From Variovorax sp. WS11 (lineage in GTDB: Bacteria > Pseudomonadota > Gammaproteobacteria > Burkholderiales > Burkholderiaceae_C), in assembly GCF_010499245.1 (NCBI RefSeq), contig NZ_JAAGOW010000002.1, positions 1,035,635 through 1,099,634 on the forward strand: 64,000 nucleotides of DNA, given 5' to 3'. This document shows, in pieces, positions 41,971-50,749 of this stretch (positions are counted from its first letter, which is position 1; the number at the start of each line of letters is the position of its first letter). A program made the translations under genes and the position numbers. The notes under the pieces are model-generated. The model saw only the letters and a list, made by a program, of their open reading frames with translations, was not told the origin of the DNA and did no database searches.

Positions 41971-41995
41971 AAGTTCCTGGCCGGAATTTTTATTT
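41971..41995 (+). terminator. Possible intrinsic terminator after nadB
   Basis: AAGTTCC (41971-41977) can pair with GGAATTT (41983-41989) with one G-T wobble around a 5-base loop, followed by TTATTT. It lies 36 bases after the nadB stop in the 178-bp gap before panD. The rest of the gap is C-rich and shows no other clear element. Confidence 0.45.
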
Positions 41996-42113
41996 GAATG
42001 GTTCTCCACTAGCATTCGTCGCCTTTTCTGCCATCGCCCGCCACTGCCCGGCACCGCCTGCCTCCTGGCCGTCGGCGGGATTCCTCCCCACCCAACTCTT
42101 CGCCTCATCCCCC

Positions 42114-42515
42114 ATGTTCCGTACCCTGCTCAAGTCCAAGATCCACCGCGCGACCGTTACCGATTGCGAACTGCACTACGAGGGCTCCTGCGCCATCGAC
42201 GAAGACCTGCTGGAAGCCGCCAACCTGGCCGAGAACGAGCAGATCCACGTCTGGAACATCAACAACGGCGAGCGCTTCGTGACCTACGCGATCCGCGGCC
42301 AGCGCGGCAGCGGCATCATCTCGCTCAACGGCTCGGCCGCGCGCCGGGCTTCGGTGGGCGACCTGGTCATCATCGCGGCCTTCGGGCTGGTCCCGGAGGA
42401 CCAGGTGCGCGGCCACCAGCCGAAGCTGGTGTTCATGGACGAAGCCAACCGCATCAAGGAAGAGCGCGCGCATATCCCGGTGCAGGCCGCATCGGGCGAG
42501 GCCGTTCCGGCCTGA
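42114..42515 (+). CDS. panD: Aspartate 1-decarboxylase
   Basis: PanD turns aspartate into beta-alanine for pantothenate and coenzyme A. The 133-residue precursor is a pyruvoyl enzyme: the self-cleavage site is Gly24-Ser25 in YEGSC, at the canonical place. Other family sequences are ENEQIHVWNINNGERFVTYAI and ASVGDLVIIAAFG. It leads the panD-panB-panC group. Confidence 0.97.
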   Translation: MFRTLLKSKIHRATVTDCELHYEGSCAIDEDLLEAANLAENEQIHVWNINNGERFVTYAIRGQRGSGIISLNGSAARRASVGDLVIIAAFGLVPEDQVRGHQPKLVFMDEANRIKEERAHIPVQAASGEAVPA

Positions 42516-42588
42516 GCGCAGTTGCCGCGGCGCGTTGCCGCGTCCCACCCCCGACGCGGCCTGCGGCCGATACGGAGAAAACCCGACC

Positions 42589-43473
42589 ATGCCATCCACG
42601 CCTGCCGCCAGCGCGACCACGCCCTACGGCACTCTGCCGCCCGCCTCGGCACCCGCCCAGCGCAAGCCGCTGAGCCTGCCGCGCCTGGCCGACATGCACG
42701 CGCGCGGCGAGAAGATCACCATGCTGACCGCCTACGACGCCACCTTCGCGGCCATGGCCGACGCGGCGGGCGTCGAATGCATCCTGGTCGGCGATTCGCT
42801 CGGCATGGTCTGCCAGGGCCTGCACAGCACGGTAGGCGTGACGCTGGAAACCATGCGCTACCACACCGAAAGCGTGTTCCGCGGACTGCACCGCGTGCAG
42901 GGCACGGCCTGGCTGATCGCCGACCTGCCCTTCGGCAGCTACCACGAGTCGCGCGAGCAGGCGCTGCGCAGCGCCTCGGTGCTGATGCAGGCCGGCGCCC
43001 ACATGGTCAAGCTTGAAGGCGGCGGCTGGACCACCGACACCGTGCGCTTCCTGGTCGAGCGCGGCATCCCGGTCTGCGCCCACCTGGGCCTCACGCCGCA
43101 AACGGTGCATGCGCTGGGCGGCTACCGCGTGCAGGGCAAGGGCGACGAGGCCGCGTTCCGGCTCAAGCGCGAGGCCCACGCCTTGCAGGATGCCGGCGCG
43201 GCGATGCTGGTGCTGGAGATGGTGCCGGCCGCGCTGGCGGCGGAGCTCACCGGCGAGCTGAAGCACTGCGCCACCATCGGCATCGGTGCCGGCCGCGGCA
43301 CCGCGGGCCAGGTGCTGGTGCTGCACGACATGCTGGGCATGAACCTCGGCAAGATGGCGAAGTTCGTGCGCAACTTCATGCAAGGCGCCGACGGCATCGC
43401 GCCGGCCATCGAGGCCTATGTGCGCGCGGTGAAGGACGGCAGCTTTCCCGACGACCGGCTCCACGCCTGGTAG
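42589..43473 (+). CDS. panB: 3-methyl-2-oxobutanoate hydroxymethyltransferase
   Basis: PanB forms ketopantoate from alpha-ketoisovalerate with methylene-tetrahydrofolate. The 294-residue TIM-barrel enzyme shows ITMLTAYDATFAAMADAAGVECILVGDSLGMVCQG, LPFGSYHESREQAL and AHLGLTPQTVHALGGY. A 40-residue Pro/Ala-rich N-terminal stretch is longer than usual. The start at MPSTPA has an AGGAGAAAA-type site upstream (CGGAGAAAACC). It lies 9 bp before panC. Confidence 0.95.
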   Translation: MPSTPAASATTPYGTLPPASAPAQRKPLSLPRLADMHARGEKITMLTAYDATFAAMADAAGVECILVGDSLGMVCQGLHSTVGVTLETMRYHTESVFRGLHRVQGTAWLIADLPFGSYHESREQALRSASVLMQAGAHMVKLEGGGWTTDTVRFLVERGIPVCAHLGLTPQTVHALGGYRVQGKGDEAAFRLKREAHALQDAGAAMLVLEMVPAALAAELTGELKHCATIGIGAGRGTAGQVLVLHDMLGMNLGKMAKFVRNFMQGADGIAPAIEAYVRAVKDGSFPDDRLHAW

Positions 43474-43482
43474 GAACACCCC

Positions 43483-44313
43483 ATGCACATCGCACGCACC
43501 CTTCCCGAACTGCGCGAATTCCTCGGCCGCTACAGCCGTCCCGCCTTCGTCCCCACGATGGGCAACCTGCATGAAGGCCACCTGGCGCTCGTGCAGCAAG
43601 CCAAGCCGCTGGGCGACGTCACGGTGGCCAGCATCTTCGTCAACCGCCTGCAGTTCCTGCCGCACGAGGACTTCGACACCTACCCGCGCACGTGGGACGG
43701 CGACTGCGAGAAGCTGCGCTCGGTGGGTTGCGACCTGCTGTTCGCGCCCGACGAGAAGACGCTCTACCCCGAGCCCCAGACCTGCAAGGTGCATCCCGAT
43801 CCGGCGCTCGCCGACATCCTCGAAGGTCATTTCCGGCCCGGCTTCTTCGTCGGCGTGTGCACCGTGGTGATGAAGCTCTTCGGCTGCGTGCAGCCGCGCT
43901 TCGCGATGTTCGGCAAGAAGGACTACCAGCAGCTCATGACGATCCGCCACATGGTGCGGCAGTTCGCGCTGCCCATCGAGATCGTCGGCAGCGAGACGCG
44001 GCGCGCCGAGGACGGCCTGGCGCTGTCCTCGCGCAACGGCTACCTGAGCGAGGCCGAGCGGGCCGAGGCGGTGCAGCTCTCGAAGGCCCTGCGCGCCATG
44101 GCCGATGCGGTGCACTCGGGCGAGCGCGATTTCGCGGCGATCGAGGCGCGTGCGATGCGTTCGCTGGAAGCGCGGGGCTGGCAACCCGACTACATGGTGC
44201 TGCGCCGCTGCGCCGACCTGCAGGCACCGGCGGCCGGCGAGCCATTGGTGGCACTGGCTGCGGCCCGGCTCGGCAAGACGCGCCTGATCGACAACCTGGA
44301 AATCGACGGCTGA
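43483..44313 (+). CDS. panC: Pantothenate synthetase
   Basis: PanC joins pantoate and beta-alanine using ATP. The 276-residue protein has the HIGH-type motif PTMGNLHEGHLALV (residues 24-37), the KMSKS-like FGKKDYQQL near residue 145 and SSRNGYLSEAERAEA. It ends 7 bp before queE. Confidence 0.96.
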   Translation: MHIARTLPELREFLGRYSRPAFVPTMGNLHEGHLALVQQAKPLGDVTVASIFVNRLQFLPHEDFDTYPRTWDGDCEKLRSVGCDLLFAPDEKTLYPEPQTCKVHPDPALADILEGHFRPGFFVGVCTVVMKLFGCVQPRFAMFGKKDYQQLMTIRHMVRQFALPIEIVGSETRRAEDGLALSSRNGYLSEAERAEAVQLSKALRAMADAVHSGERDFAAIEARAMRSLEARGWQPDYMVLRRCADLQAPAAGEPLVALAAARLGKTRLIDNLEIDG

Positions 44314-44320
44314 CTTCTGG

Positions 44321-44959
44321 ATGAGCTACAGCGTCAAGGAAATCTTCTACACCCTGCAAGGCGAAGGCGGACAGGCCGGCATGCCCGCCGTGTTCTGCCG
44401 CTTTGCAGGCTGCAACCTGTGGAGCGGCCGCGAGCAGGACCGCGACAGCGCCGTCTGCCGCTTCTGCGACACCGATTTCGTGGGCACCGACGGCACGCTG
44501 GGCGGCAAGTTCGCGAGCGCCGGGTCGCTCGCCGACGTCATCGCCGCGCAATGGCCGGCCGGGGACGCCGAGCACCGGCTGGTGGTGCTCACCGGCGGCG
44601 AGCCGCTGCTGCAGGTGGACGCCGAGCTGATCGCCGCACTGCACGCGCGCCGCTTCCGGATCGCGGTGGAGAGCAACGGCACCATCGCCGCGCCCGAGGG
44701 CATCGACTGGCTGTGCATCAGCCCGAAGGCCGGCGCGCCCTGGGTCCAGCGCAGCGGGCAGGAGCTCAAGCTCGTCTGGCCGCAGCCCGGCCTCGAGCTC
44801 GACGTACTGGAGGCGCAAGGGCGGTTTGCACACCGCTTCCTGCAGCCGATGGACGGCCCGACCCAGGCCGAGAACACGGCGCTGTGCATCGACACCTGCA
44901 TGCGCCGGCCCGGCTGGCGACTGAGCCTCCAGACTCACAAGCTGACCGGCATCCGCTGA
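44321..44959 (+). CDS. queE: 7-carboxy-7-deazaguanine synthase
   Basis: QueE is a radical SAM enzyme that makes 7-carboxy-7-deazaguanine for queuosine. The 212-residue protein binds its cluster through CX14CX2C (C in FAGCNLW, then CRFC) rather than the usual CX3CX2C; the same spacing is known for Burkholderia multivorans QueE, a shortened TIM barrel. TGGEPLLQVD gives the GGE SAM-binding motif. It follows panC closely and precedes queD by 41 bp; queC is not in the window. Confidence 0.94.
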   Translation: MSYSVKEIFYTLQGEGGQAGMPAVFCRFAGCNLWSGREQDRDSAVCRFCDTDFVGTDGTLGGKFASAGSLADVIAAQWPAGDAEHRLVVLTGGEPLLQVDAELIAALHARRFRIAVESNGTIAAPEGIDWLCISPKAGAPWVQRSGQELKLVWPQPGLELDVLEAQGRFAHRFLQPMDGPTQAENTALCIDTCMRRPGWRLSLQTHKLTGIR

Positions 44960-45000
44960 AGCTCACCCCGGGCGGCGCGCAGCGCCCCCACCTGTACCCG

Positions 45001-45378
45001 ATGCCCATTCCGCAACTCACCCTCAGCCAACGCTTCTTCTTCGACGCCGCCCATACGCTGCGGCGCGAGATCGAGTCCGAAGGCAGCCGCCGCATCCACG
45101 GCCATACCTACCATGCGGAGGTCTCGGTCCGCGGCCCGCTCGATCCCGCCACCGGCATGGTCATCGACCTCGGCCTGCTGCGCGAACGCCTGCAGGCAGT
45201 GCGCGGGCGGCTCGATCATCATTTGCTCGACGACGTGCCGGGCCTGGGCATCCCGACGCTGGAGAACCTGTGCCTGTTCATCTCCCGTGCGCTGGCCGAC
45301 CTGCAGCCGCCGCCTTCGCGGGTGCGCGTCTGGCGCGATGCGCTGGGCGACGAGTGCCTGCTCGAGCTCGCCGCTTGA
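45001..45378 (+). CDS. queD: 6-carboxytetrahydropterin synthase
   Basis: QueD turns dihydroneopterin triphosphate into 6-carboxytetrahydropterin, the QueE substrate. The 125-residue T-fold protein has zinc ligands in FDAAHTLR and RRIHGHTYHAEV, and DHHLLDDVPGLGIPTLENLC with the catalytic region. It converges with nadA across a 97-bp gap without any clear terminator. Confidence 0.94.
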   Translation: MPIPQLTLSQRFFFDAAHTLRREIESEGSRRIHGHTYHAEVSVRGPLDPATGMVIDLGLLRERLQAVRGRLDHHLLDDVPGLGIPTLENLCLFISRALADLQPPPSRVRVWRDALGDECLLELAA

Positions 45379-45475
45379 GCAGGTGTGAGCCCCGAACGGC
45401 GGGCATCGCCATTTCGGGCCACCGGTTCGTCGAGCTGCGCGTCGCGAGATCCGATCAGCGCGCGGACGGGCGCTG

Positions 45476-46603
45476 TCAGGCCGCGCCGATGCCGGCCACC
45501 AGGCTGCCCGCCGGCTGGCCCTTCTTGAGGCCCGCGGTGAAGGCCAGCATGCGGTCGATCGGCACGCGCGCACGCAGGCCCAATGCCGGATCGACATGCA
45601 CTTCGCCCTCGCCCGTCTCCAGCACGCGGGCCAGGTCGGCCAGACCGTTCATCGCCATCCACGGGCAGTGCGCGCAGCTTTTGCAGGTGGCGCCGTTGCC
45701 GGCGGTGGGCGCCTCGATGAAGGTCTTGCCGGGGTTGAGCGTGCGCAGCTTGTGCAGCAGGCCGGTGTCGGTGGCGACGATGAACTCGCGCGCGTCCAGG
45801 CGCTGCGCGGCGGCGAGGATGCCCGAGGTGGAGCCCACGGCGTCGGCCAGCGCGATCACCGATGCCGGCGACTCGGGGTGCACCAGGACCTTGGCGCCGG
45901 GATGGGCCTCGATCAGCAGTTCCAGCTCGAGCGACTTGAACTCGTCGTGCACGATGCAGGCGCCGTCCCAACTCAGCATGTCGGCACCGGTCTCGCGGCG
46001 GATGTAGTCGCCCAGGTGCCGATCGGGCGCCCACAGGATCTTGCGGCCTTGCGTATGCAGGGCGCCCACCACGTCGAGCGCGCAGCTGGAGGTGACCAGC
46101 CAGTCGGCGCGCGCCTTCACGGCGGCGCTGGTGTTGGCGTAGACGACCACGGTGCGGTCCGGATGCTGGTCGCAGAAGGCGCTGAAGGCTTCGACCGGGC
46201 AGCCGAGGTCGAGCGAGCAGGTGGCGTCCGGGTCGGGCATCAGCACGCGCTTCTCGGGCGACAGGATCTTGGCCGTCTCGCCCATGAAGCGCACGCCGGA
46301 GACGACCAGCGTCTGCGCCGCATGGTCGCGGCCGAAGCGCGCCATCTCGAGCGAGTCGCTGACGAGGCCGCCGGTTTCCTCGGCCAGGTCCTGCAGGTCG
46401 GGATGCACGTAGTAGTGCGAGACCATCACCGCATTGCGCTCGCGCAGCAGGCGGCGGATGCGCGCCTTGAGCGCCTCGCGCTCGGCCGGCGCGGGCTCGG
46501 GCGGCACGCGGGCCCAGGCATGGCGCGTGTCGCAGACGGCGCCGGAAACCGGCTGCAGCATCACAGGCTGCTCGTAGTCGACGCTGATGACCGCTGATGT
46601 CAT
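45476..46603 (-). CDS. nadA: Quinolinate synthase
   Basis: NadA condenses iminoaspartate (from NadB) with dihydroxyacetone phosphate to quinolinate, using a [4Fe-4S] cluster. The 375-residue protein shows LLRERNAVMVSHYYVHPDLQDLAEETGGLVSDSLEMA, ANTSAAVKARADWLVTSSCA, VHPESPASVIALAD and a C-terminal CAHCPWMAMN. It lies 3 bp after nadC, so they form an operon. Confidence 0.96.
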   Translation of the reverse strand: MTSAVISVDYEQPVMLQPVSGAVCDTRHAWARVPPEPAPAEREALKARIRRLLRERNAVMVSHYYVHPDLQDLAEETGGLVSDSLEMARFGRDHAAQTLVVSGVRFMGETAKILSPEKRVLMPDPDATCSLDLGCPVEAFSAFCDQHPDRTVVVYANTSAAVKARADWLVTSSCALDVVGALHTQGRKILWAPDRHLGDYIRRETGADMLSWDGACIVHDEFKSLELELLIEAHPGAKVLVHPESPASVIALADAVGSTSGILAAAQRLDAREFIVATDTGLLHKLRTLNPGKTFIEAPTAGNGATCKSCAHCPWMAMNGLADLARVLETGEGEVHVDPALGLRARVPIDRMLAFTAGLKKGQPAGSLVAGIGAA

Positions 46604-46606
46604 GGC

Positions 46607-47485
46607 TCAGGCTTCCTGGAAACGCATCGAGAAATCGATCGCCTTGATGTCCTTGGTGAGTGCGCCGACCGAGATGCGGTCGACGCCCGTCTCCGCGAGG
46701 GCGCGCACGCTGTCCAGCGTGACGCCGCCCGAGATCTCGAGCACGGCGCGGGCGTCTCCGGCCGCATCGTTGCGCCGCACGGCCTCGCGCAGGGTCGCCA
46801 GATCCATGTTGTCCAGCAGGATCATGCGCGCGCCCTGAGCCAGCGCCTCGTCGAGCTGGGCCAGGGTCTCGACCTCGATCTCGACGAACTTCGCCCGGCG
46901 GCCTGCCTGCGCGGCGGCCCGCAGCGCGGCGCTGACGCCGCCGGCCGCGGCGATATGGTTCTCCTTGATCAGGATGGCGTCGTAGAGGCCGATGCGGTGG
47001 TTGGTGCCGCCGCCCGTGCGCACCGCGTATTTCTGCGCCAGGCGCAGGCCGGGCAGGGTCTTGCGGGTGTCGACGATGGCGGCGCGCGTGCCGCGCACAG
47101 CCTCCACGTAGCCGGCAGTGCGGGTCGCCACCGCGCTCAGCAGTTGCAGGAAGTTCAGCGCGGTGCGCTCGGCGGTGAGCAGTGCGCGCGCGTCGCCCTC
47201 GATCTCGAGCACGACCTGGTCGGCCGCGCAGCGCGCGCCTTCGTCGCCATGCCACGCGATGCGCGCCTGCGGGTCGAGCTGCCGCACGACGGCCTCTGCC
47301 CAGGGCGCGCCGCACAGCACGGCGGGCTCGCGCAGCAGCACGCGGGCCGTGGCGCGGCTGCCGGCGGGCACCAGGGCGGCGGTGAGGTCGCCGTCGCCCG
47401 CGTCCTCGCGCAGGGCTCGCGCGGCATCGGCGGCGGCCAGCTCGGCGATCCGGGCCGGAGAAAAGTCGAAGAAGTTGTCGTCCAT
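46607..47485 (-). CDS. nadC: Nicotinate-nucleotide diphosphorylase (carboxylating)
   Basis: NadC converts quinolinate and PRPP to nicotinate mononucleotide. The 292-residue protein has LTAERTALNFLQLLSAVATRT, DTRKTLPGLRLAQKYAVRTGGGTNHRIGLYDAILIKENHIAAAGG and ILLDNMDLATLREAV. It is the first gene of the nadC-nadA pair, 40 bp after gpsA on the same strand. Confidence 0.96.
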   Translation of the reverse strand: MDDNFFDFSPARIAELAAADAARALREDAGDGDLTAALVPAGSRATARVLLREPAVLCGAPWAEAVVRQLDPQARIAWHGDEGARCAADQVVLEIEGDARALLTAERTALNFLQLLSAVATRTAGYVEAVRGTRAAIVDTRKTLPGLRLAQKYAVRTGGGTNHRIGLYDAILIKENHIAAAGGVSAALRAAAQAGRRAKFVEIEVETLAQLDEALAQGARMILLDNMDLATLREAVRRNDAAGDARAVLEISGGVTLDSVRALAETGVDRISVGALTKDIKAIDFSMRFQEA

Positions 47486-47525
47486 TGCGTGTTGTTCTGT
47501 CTGTCTGCGAGCGCTGCGACGGGCT

Positions 47526-48521
47526 TCAGGGGGTCTCCATGCCCGGCTCGCGTTTCATCAATTCGGCCACCGCCTCGGCGGGCCGCACGCGGCCATCGAG
47601 CAGGGCCACGACGCTCTCGGCGATGGGCATCTCGACGCCCAGGTGGCGGGCGCGCTGCACGACCGTGCGCGCGCAATAGACGCCCTCGGCCACGTGGCCG
47701 AGCGAATCGACCGCCTGCGCCAGGGTCTGCCCCTGGGCCAGCAGCAAGCCGACCTTGCGGTTGCGCGAGAGATCGCCGGTGGCGGTGAGCACCAGGTCGC
47801 CCAGGCCCGAAAGCCCCATGAAGGTGTCGGCCCGCGCGCCCAGGGCCAGGCCTAGGCGCGTCATCTCGGCCAGGCCGCGCGTGATCAGCGCGGCGCGCGC
47901 ATTGAGGCCGAGGGCCAGGCCATCGGCCAGGCCGGTGGCGATTGCGAGCACGTTCTTGACGGCGCCGCCGACCTCGACGCCCACGATGTCTTCGTTGGCA
48001 TAGACGCGCAGGCTGGGGCCGTGGAAGGCATCGACCAGCGCGTCGCGCAGATCTGCGTGGGAACTGGCGGCGACCAGCGCGGTCGGCCGGCCCTGCGCGA
48101 CCTCCTGCGCGAAGCTGGGGCCGCTGAGCACGCCGGCCACCAGGCTTGGCGCCACCTGGGCCTGGACCTCGTGGGCCAGCAAGCCGTCGGCGCCGGCCAG
48201 GGCGGGCTCCACGCCCTTGCAGAGCCAGGCCACGGGGCAGGCTGCATCGCGCAATAACAGGAGCTGCTCGCGCAGCGCGGCCATCGGGGTGGCGATGATC
48301 GCGAGTTCCGCATCGGCGACCGCGGCGAGCGCAGGGCCGCTGCGAAGGGCGAGGGAAGGCGGGAGCGGGACGCCAGGCAGGTAGCGCGCGTTCTCCCGTG
48401 CCGCCGTCATGGCCTGCACCTGGGCCGCGTCGCGCGCCCAGAGGCTGACCGCGTGACGGCCCGCCGCATTGACCGCCAGCGCCGTTCCCCAGGCGCCGGC
48501 GCCGAGCACGCAGATCTTCAT
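47526..48521 (-). CDS. gpsA: Glycerol-3-phosphate dehydrogenase [NAD(P)+]
   Basis: GpsA reduces dihydroxyacetone phosphate to glycerol 3-phosphate for phospholipids. The 331-residue protein has the Rossmann loop LGAGAWGTALAVNAAG at residues 6-21, LCKGVEPA, VLSGPSFAQEVAQGRPTAL and NVLAIATGLADGLALGLNARAALITRGLAEMTRLG. The position after secB is conserved in Burkholderiales as far as I recall. Confidence 0.96.
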   Translation of the reverse strand: MKICVLGAGAWGTALAVNAAGRHAVSLWARDAAQVQAMTAARENARYLPGVPLPPSLALRSGPALAAVADAELAIIATPMAALREQLLLLRDAACPVAWLCKGVEPALAGADGLLAHEVQAQVAPSLVAGVLSGPSFAQEVAQGRPTALVAASSHADLRDALVDAFHGPSLRVYANEDIVGVEVGGAVKNVLAIATGLADGLALGLNARAALITRGLAEMTRLGLALGARADTFMGLSGLGDLVLTATGDLSRNRKVGLLLAQGQTLAQAVDSLGHVAEGVYCARTVVQRARHLGVEMPIAESVVALLDGRVRPAEAVAELMKREPGMETP

Positions 48522-48549
48522 CGGCGGCTGCGCAATGCGCTCTGGTGTC

Positions 48550-49014
48550 TTACTGGGTGACGATCGGCGAGGCTTGGCCGGCGGCCTGGGCCTGCTGCTG
48601 CTCGAACATGGCCTGGAAGTTGATCTCGGCCAGGTGAACCGGCGGGAAGCCGCCGCGCTGGATCACGTCGGCCACGTTGCCGCGCAGGTAGGGGTAGACG
48701 ATCTGCGGGCAGGCGATGCCGAGGATCGGGCCCATCTGCTCTTCGGGCAGGTTGCGGATCTCGAAGATGCCGGCCTGCTTGGCCTCGACCAGGAACACGG
48801 TGCGGTCCTGGATCTTGGTCTGCACGGTGGCCGAAACGGTGATCTCGAAGATGCCGTCGGTCACGGGCTGGGCATCGACGCCCAGCTGAATGTCGACGGT
48901 GGGCTGCTCCTGCTCGAGCAGGATGGCCGGCGAGTTCGGCTGCTCGAGCGACAGGTCTTTCAGGTAGACGCGCTGGATCTGGAAGACGGGGTCTTGGGCT
49001 TGCTGGTCGGCCAT
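48550..49014 (-). CDS. secB: Protein-export chaperone SecB
   Basis: SecB keeps precursor proteins unfolded and hands them to SecA. The 154-residue protein has FQIQRVYLKDLSLEQPNSPAI near the start, FEIRNLPEEQMGPILGIACPQIVYPYLRGNVADVIQRGGFPPVHLAEINFQ in the second half. The start at MADQQAQD gives the normal length. It follows grxC on the same strand. Confidence 0.97.
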   Translation of the reverse strand: MADQQAQDPVFQIQRVYLKDLSLEQPNSPAILLEQEQPTVDIQLGVDAQPVTDGIFEITVSATVQTKIQDRTVFLVEAKQAGIFEIRNLPEEQMGPILGIACPQIVYPYLRGNVADVIQRGGFPPVHLAEINFQAMFEQQQAQAAGQASPIVTQ

Positions 49015-49041
49015 GGCTGAACTTTCGAAGGTCAAAACAAC

Positions 49042-49074
49042 GCCCGCCGGGGAGAAAGGTGTCCCGAGGGCGGG
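49042..49074 (-). terminator. Hairpin between grxC and secB
   Basis: On the minus strand GCCCGCC pairs with GGCGGGC over a 19-base loop and is followed by GTTGTTTT. It lies after grxC and before secB and may partly end grxC transcription or attenuate secB. A second perfect palindrome, GGGGCGAT-T-ATCGCCCC, sits at 49101-49117 just after the grxC stop, without a T-run. Confidence 0.45.
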
Positions 49075-49130
49075 CTGGAGCGTTGGGATGGAATGAGAGA
49101 GGGGCGATTATCGCCCCGCGGCGCAGCCTC

Positions 49131-49400
49131 TCAGGCGGCCTGCAGCAACGGCATCAGGCCGCCGCGGCCGTCGAGCGCGATCAGGTCGTCGCAGCCGCCC
49201 ACATGGGTGTCGCCGATGAAGATCTGCGGCACGGTGCGCCGCTGGGTGATGTTCATCATCGTGATGCGGGCCTGCGGATCGCCGTCGATGCGGATTTCTT
49301 CGATCTGGTCGACGCCCTTGGCTTTGAGAATTTGCTTCGCGCGAATGCAGTAGGGGCAGACGGCGGTGGTGTACATCTTGACGGCTTGCATCGTGCTCAT
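49131..49400 (-). CDS. grxC: Glutaredoxin 3 (GrxC)
   Basis: This 89-residue glutaredoxin reduces disulfides with glutathione. The active site is CPYC (C15 and C18), with TVPQIFIGDTHVGGCDDL holding the cis-proline and glutathione loop. A start three codons later (MQAVKM) is equally possible. It lies 21 bp after the rhodanese gene on the same strand. Confidence 0.95.
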   Translation of the reverse strand: MSTMQAVKMYTTAVCPYCIRAKQILKAKGVDQIEEIRIDGDPQARITMMNITQRRTVPQIFIGDTHVGGCDDLIALDGRGGLMPLLQAA

Positions 49401-49421
49401 GTCTGGGAAGGTCTGGGAAGT

Positions 49422-49829
49422 TCAGGCCTTTTCAACCGGCAGGTTAGCGTCTTTCCAGGATTTCAGCCCGCCGGCCACGGCTTGGGCTTGCTCGTAGCCG
49501 AGTTTCTTGGCCACGGCGACCGCGCGCTGGGCCCGAGACCCGGTGGCGCACACCAGCAGCAGCGGCACCGTCTTGTTCTTGACCGCGGCGGCGAGCTTTT
49601 CCTCGAGCTGGTTGAGCGGCACGTTCCTGGCGCCGGTCATGTGGCCGGCGGCGAATTCCTCCGGCTCGCGCACATCGACAACCACGGCGCGCTCGCGGTT
49701 GATCAGCTGCACCGCGCCCTGCGCCGTCAGCGATCCGGAGTTGGCCCCGCGCAGCAGTGGCCAGGCCAGCATGCCGCCGGAGCTGAGCGCAATCAGGATC
49801 AGCATCCAGTTGTCGACGATGAATTTCAC
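49422..49829 (-). CDS. Membrane-anchored rhodanese-like protein
   Basis: This 135-residue protein has an N-terminal helix (about residues 5-27) and a rhodanese domain with VVVDVREPEEFAAGHMTGARNVPLN and the active-site loop VCATGSRAQRA (catalytic Cys near residue 94). It would move sulfur or act as a thiol carrier. The start is GTG with GAGGAA upstream. It is divergent from gpmA and sits with grxC and secB. Confidence 0.92.
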   Translation of the reverse strand: MKFIVDNWMLILIALSSGGMLAWPLLRGANSGSLTAQGAVQLINRERAVVVDVREPEEFAAGHMTGARNVPLNQLEEKLAAAVKNKTVPLLLVCATGSRAQRAVAVAKKLGYEQAQAVAGGLKSWKDANLPVEKA

Positions 49830-49902
49830 GGTGTTCCTCGGTTGGGCAAACGCGAGATTTTAGAATGTCGGGTTTTGGCAAGCGTTCCCAAAGGCCTCCC
49901 CC

Positions 49903-50646
49903 ATGCACAAACTGGTACTGATTCGCCATGGCGAATCGACCTGGAATCTCGAAAACCGCTTTACCGGCTGGACCGACGTCGACCTCACCCCCCTGGGCAT
50001 CGAGCAGGCCAAGCAGGCCGGCCGGCTGCTCAAGGCCGAGGGCTACGACTTCGATGTCGCCTACACCAGCGTGCTCAAGCGCGCCACCCGGACGCTGTGG
50101 CACACGCTCGACGAGCTCGACCGCACCTGGCTGCCCGTGGTGCACTCGTGGCGCCTCAACGAGCGCCACTACGGCGGGCTGCAGGGCCTCAACAAGGCCG
50201 AGACGGCCAAGAAGTACGGCGACGAGCAGGTGCTGGTCTGGCGCCGCAGCTACAGCGTGCCGCCGCCGCCGCTCGAGCCCAACGACCCGCGCAGCGAGCG
50301 CGGCGATCCGCGCTACGCCAAGCTGGCGGCGGAGCAGGTGCCGCTGACCGAATGCCTCAAGGACACGGTCGCGCGCGTGCTGCCCTTCTGGAACGAGTCG
50401 ATGGCACCGGCGATCCGCGCCGGCCGGCGGCTGGTGGTGTCGGCGCACGGCAATTCGATCCGTGCGCTGGTCAAGTACCTGGACGGCATCTCCGACGACG
50501 ACATCGTCGGCCTCAACATCCCGAACGGCATCCCGCTTGTCTACGAGCTCGACGACGAGCTCAAGCCGCTGCGGCACTACTACCTCGGCGATGCAGCAGC
50601 TGCCGAGAAGGCGGCCGCTGCGGTGGCCGCGCAAGGCAAGGCCTGA
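49903..50646 (+). CDS. gpmA: 2,3-bisphosphoglycerate-dependent phosphoglycerate mutase
   Basis: GpmA interconverts 3- and 2-phosphoglycerate in glycolysis and gluconeogenesis. The 247-residue protein has the catalytic LIRHGESTWNLENRFTGWTDVDLTPLG (His9), RLNERHYGGLQGLNKAETAKKYGD and AHGNSIRALVKYLD. It is divergent from the rhodanese gene across 73 bp. Confidence 0.97.
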   Translation: MHKLVLIRHGESTWNLENRFTGWTDVDLTPLGIEQAKQAGRLLKAEGYDFDVAYTSVLKRATRTLWHTLDELDRTWLPVVHSWRLNERHYGGLQGLNKAETAKKYGDEQVLVWRRSYSVPPPPLEPNDPRSERGDPRYAKLAAEQVPLTECLKDTVARVLPFWNESMAPAIRAGRRLVVSAHGNSIRALVKYLDGISDDDIVGLNIPNGIPLVYELDDELKPLRHYYLGDAAAAEKAAAAVAAQGKA

Positions 50647-50749
50647 AGGCGGGGAAATCTGCCGCGCCGCCCTCGGGTACGCAGAACTCCGGCAGACAAT
50701 CACCTTCCAAGCTGTGTATATTCGTTTGACAGGCGACAAGGACATTTAC

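Noticed and set aside
50717..50732. Promoter for the CtpA-like protease (TATATT and a perfect TTGACA)
   Set aside because: The TTGACA lies after the TATATT and too close to the ATG to be its -35; spacing does not support a standard promoter.
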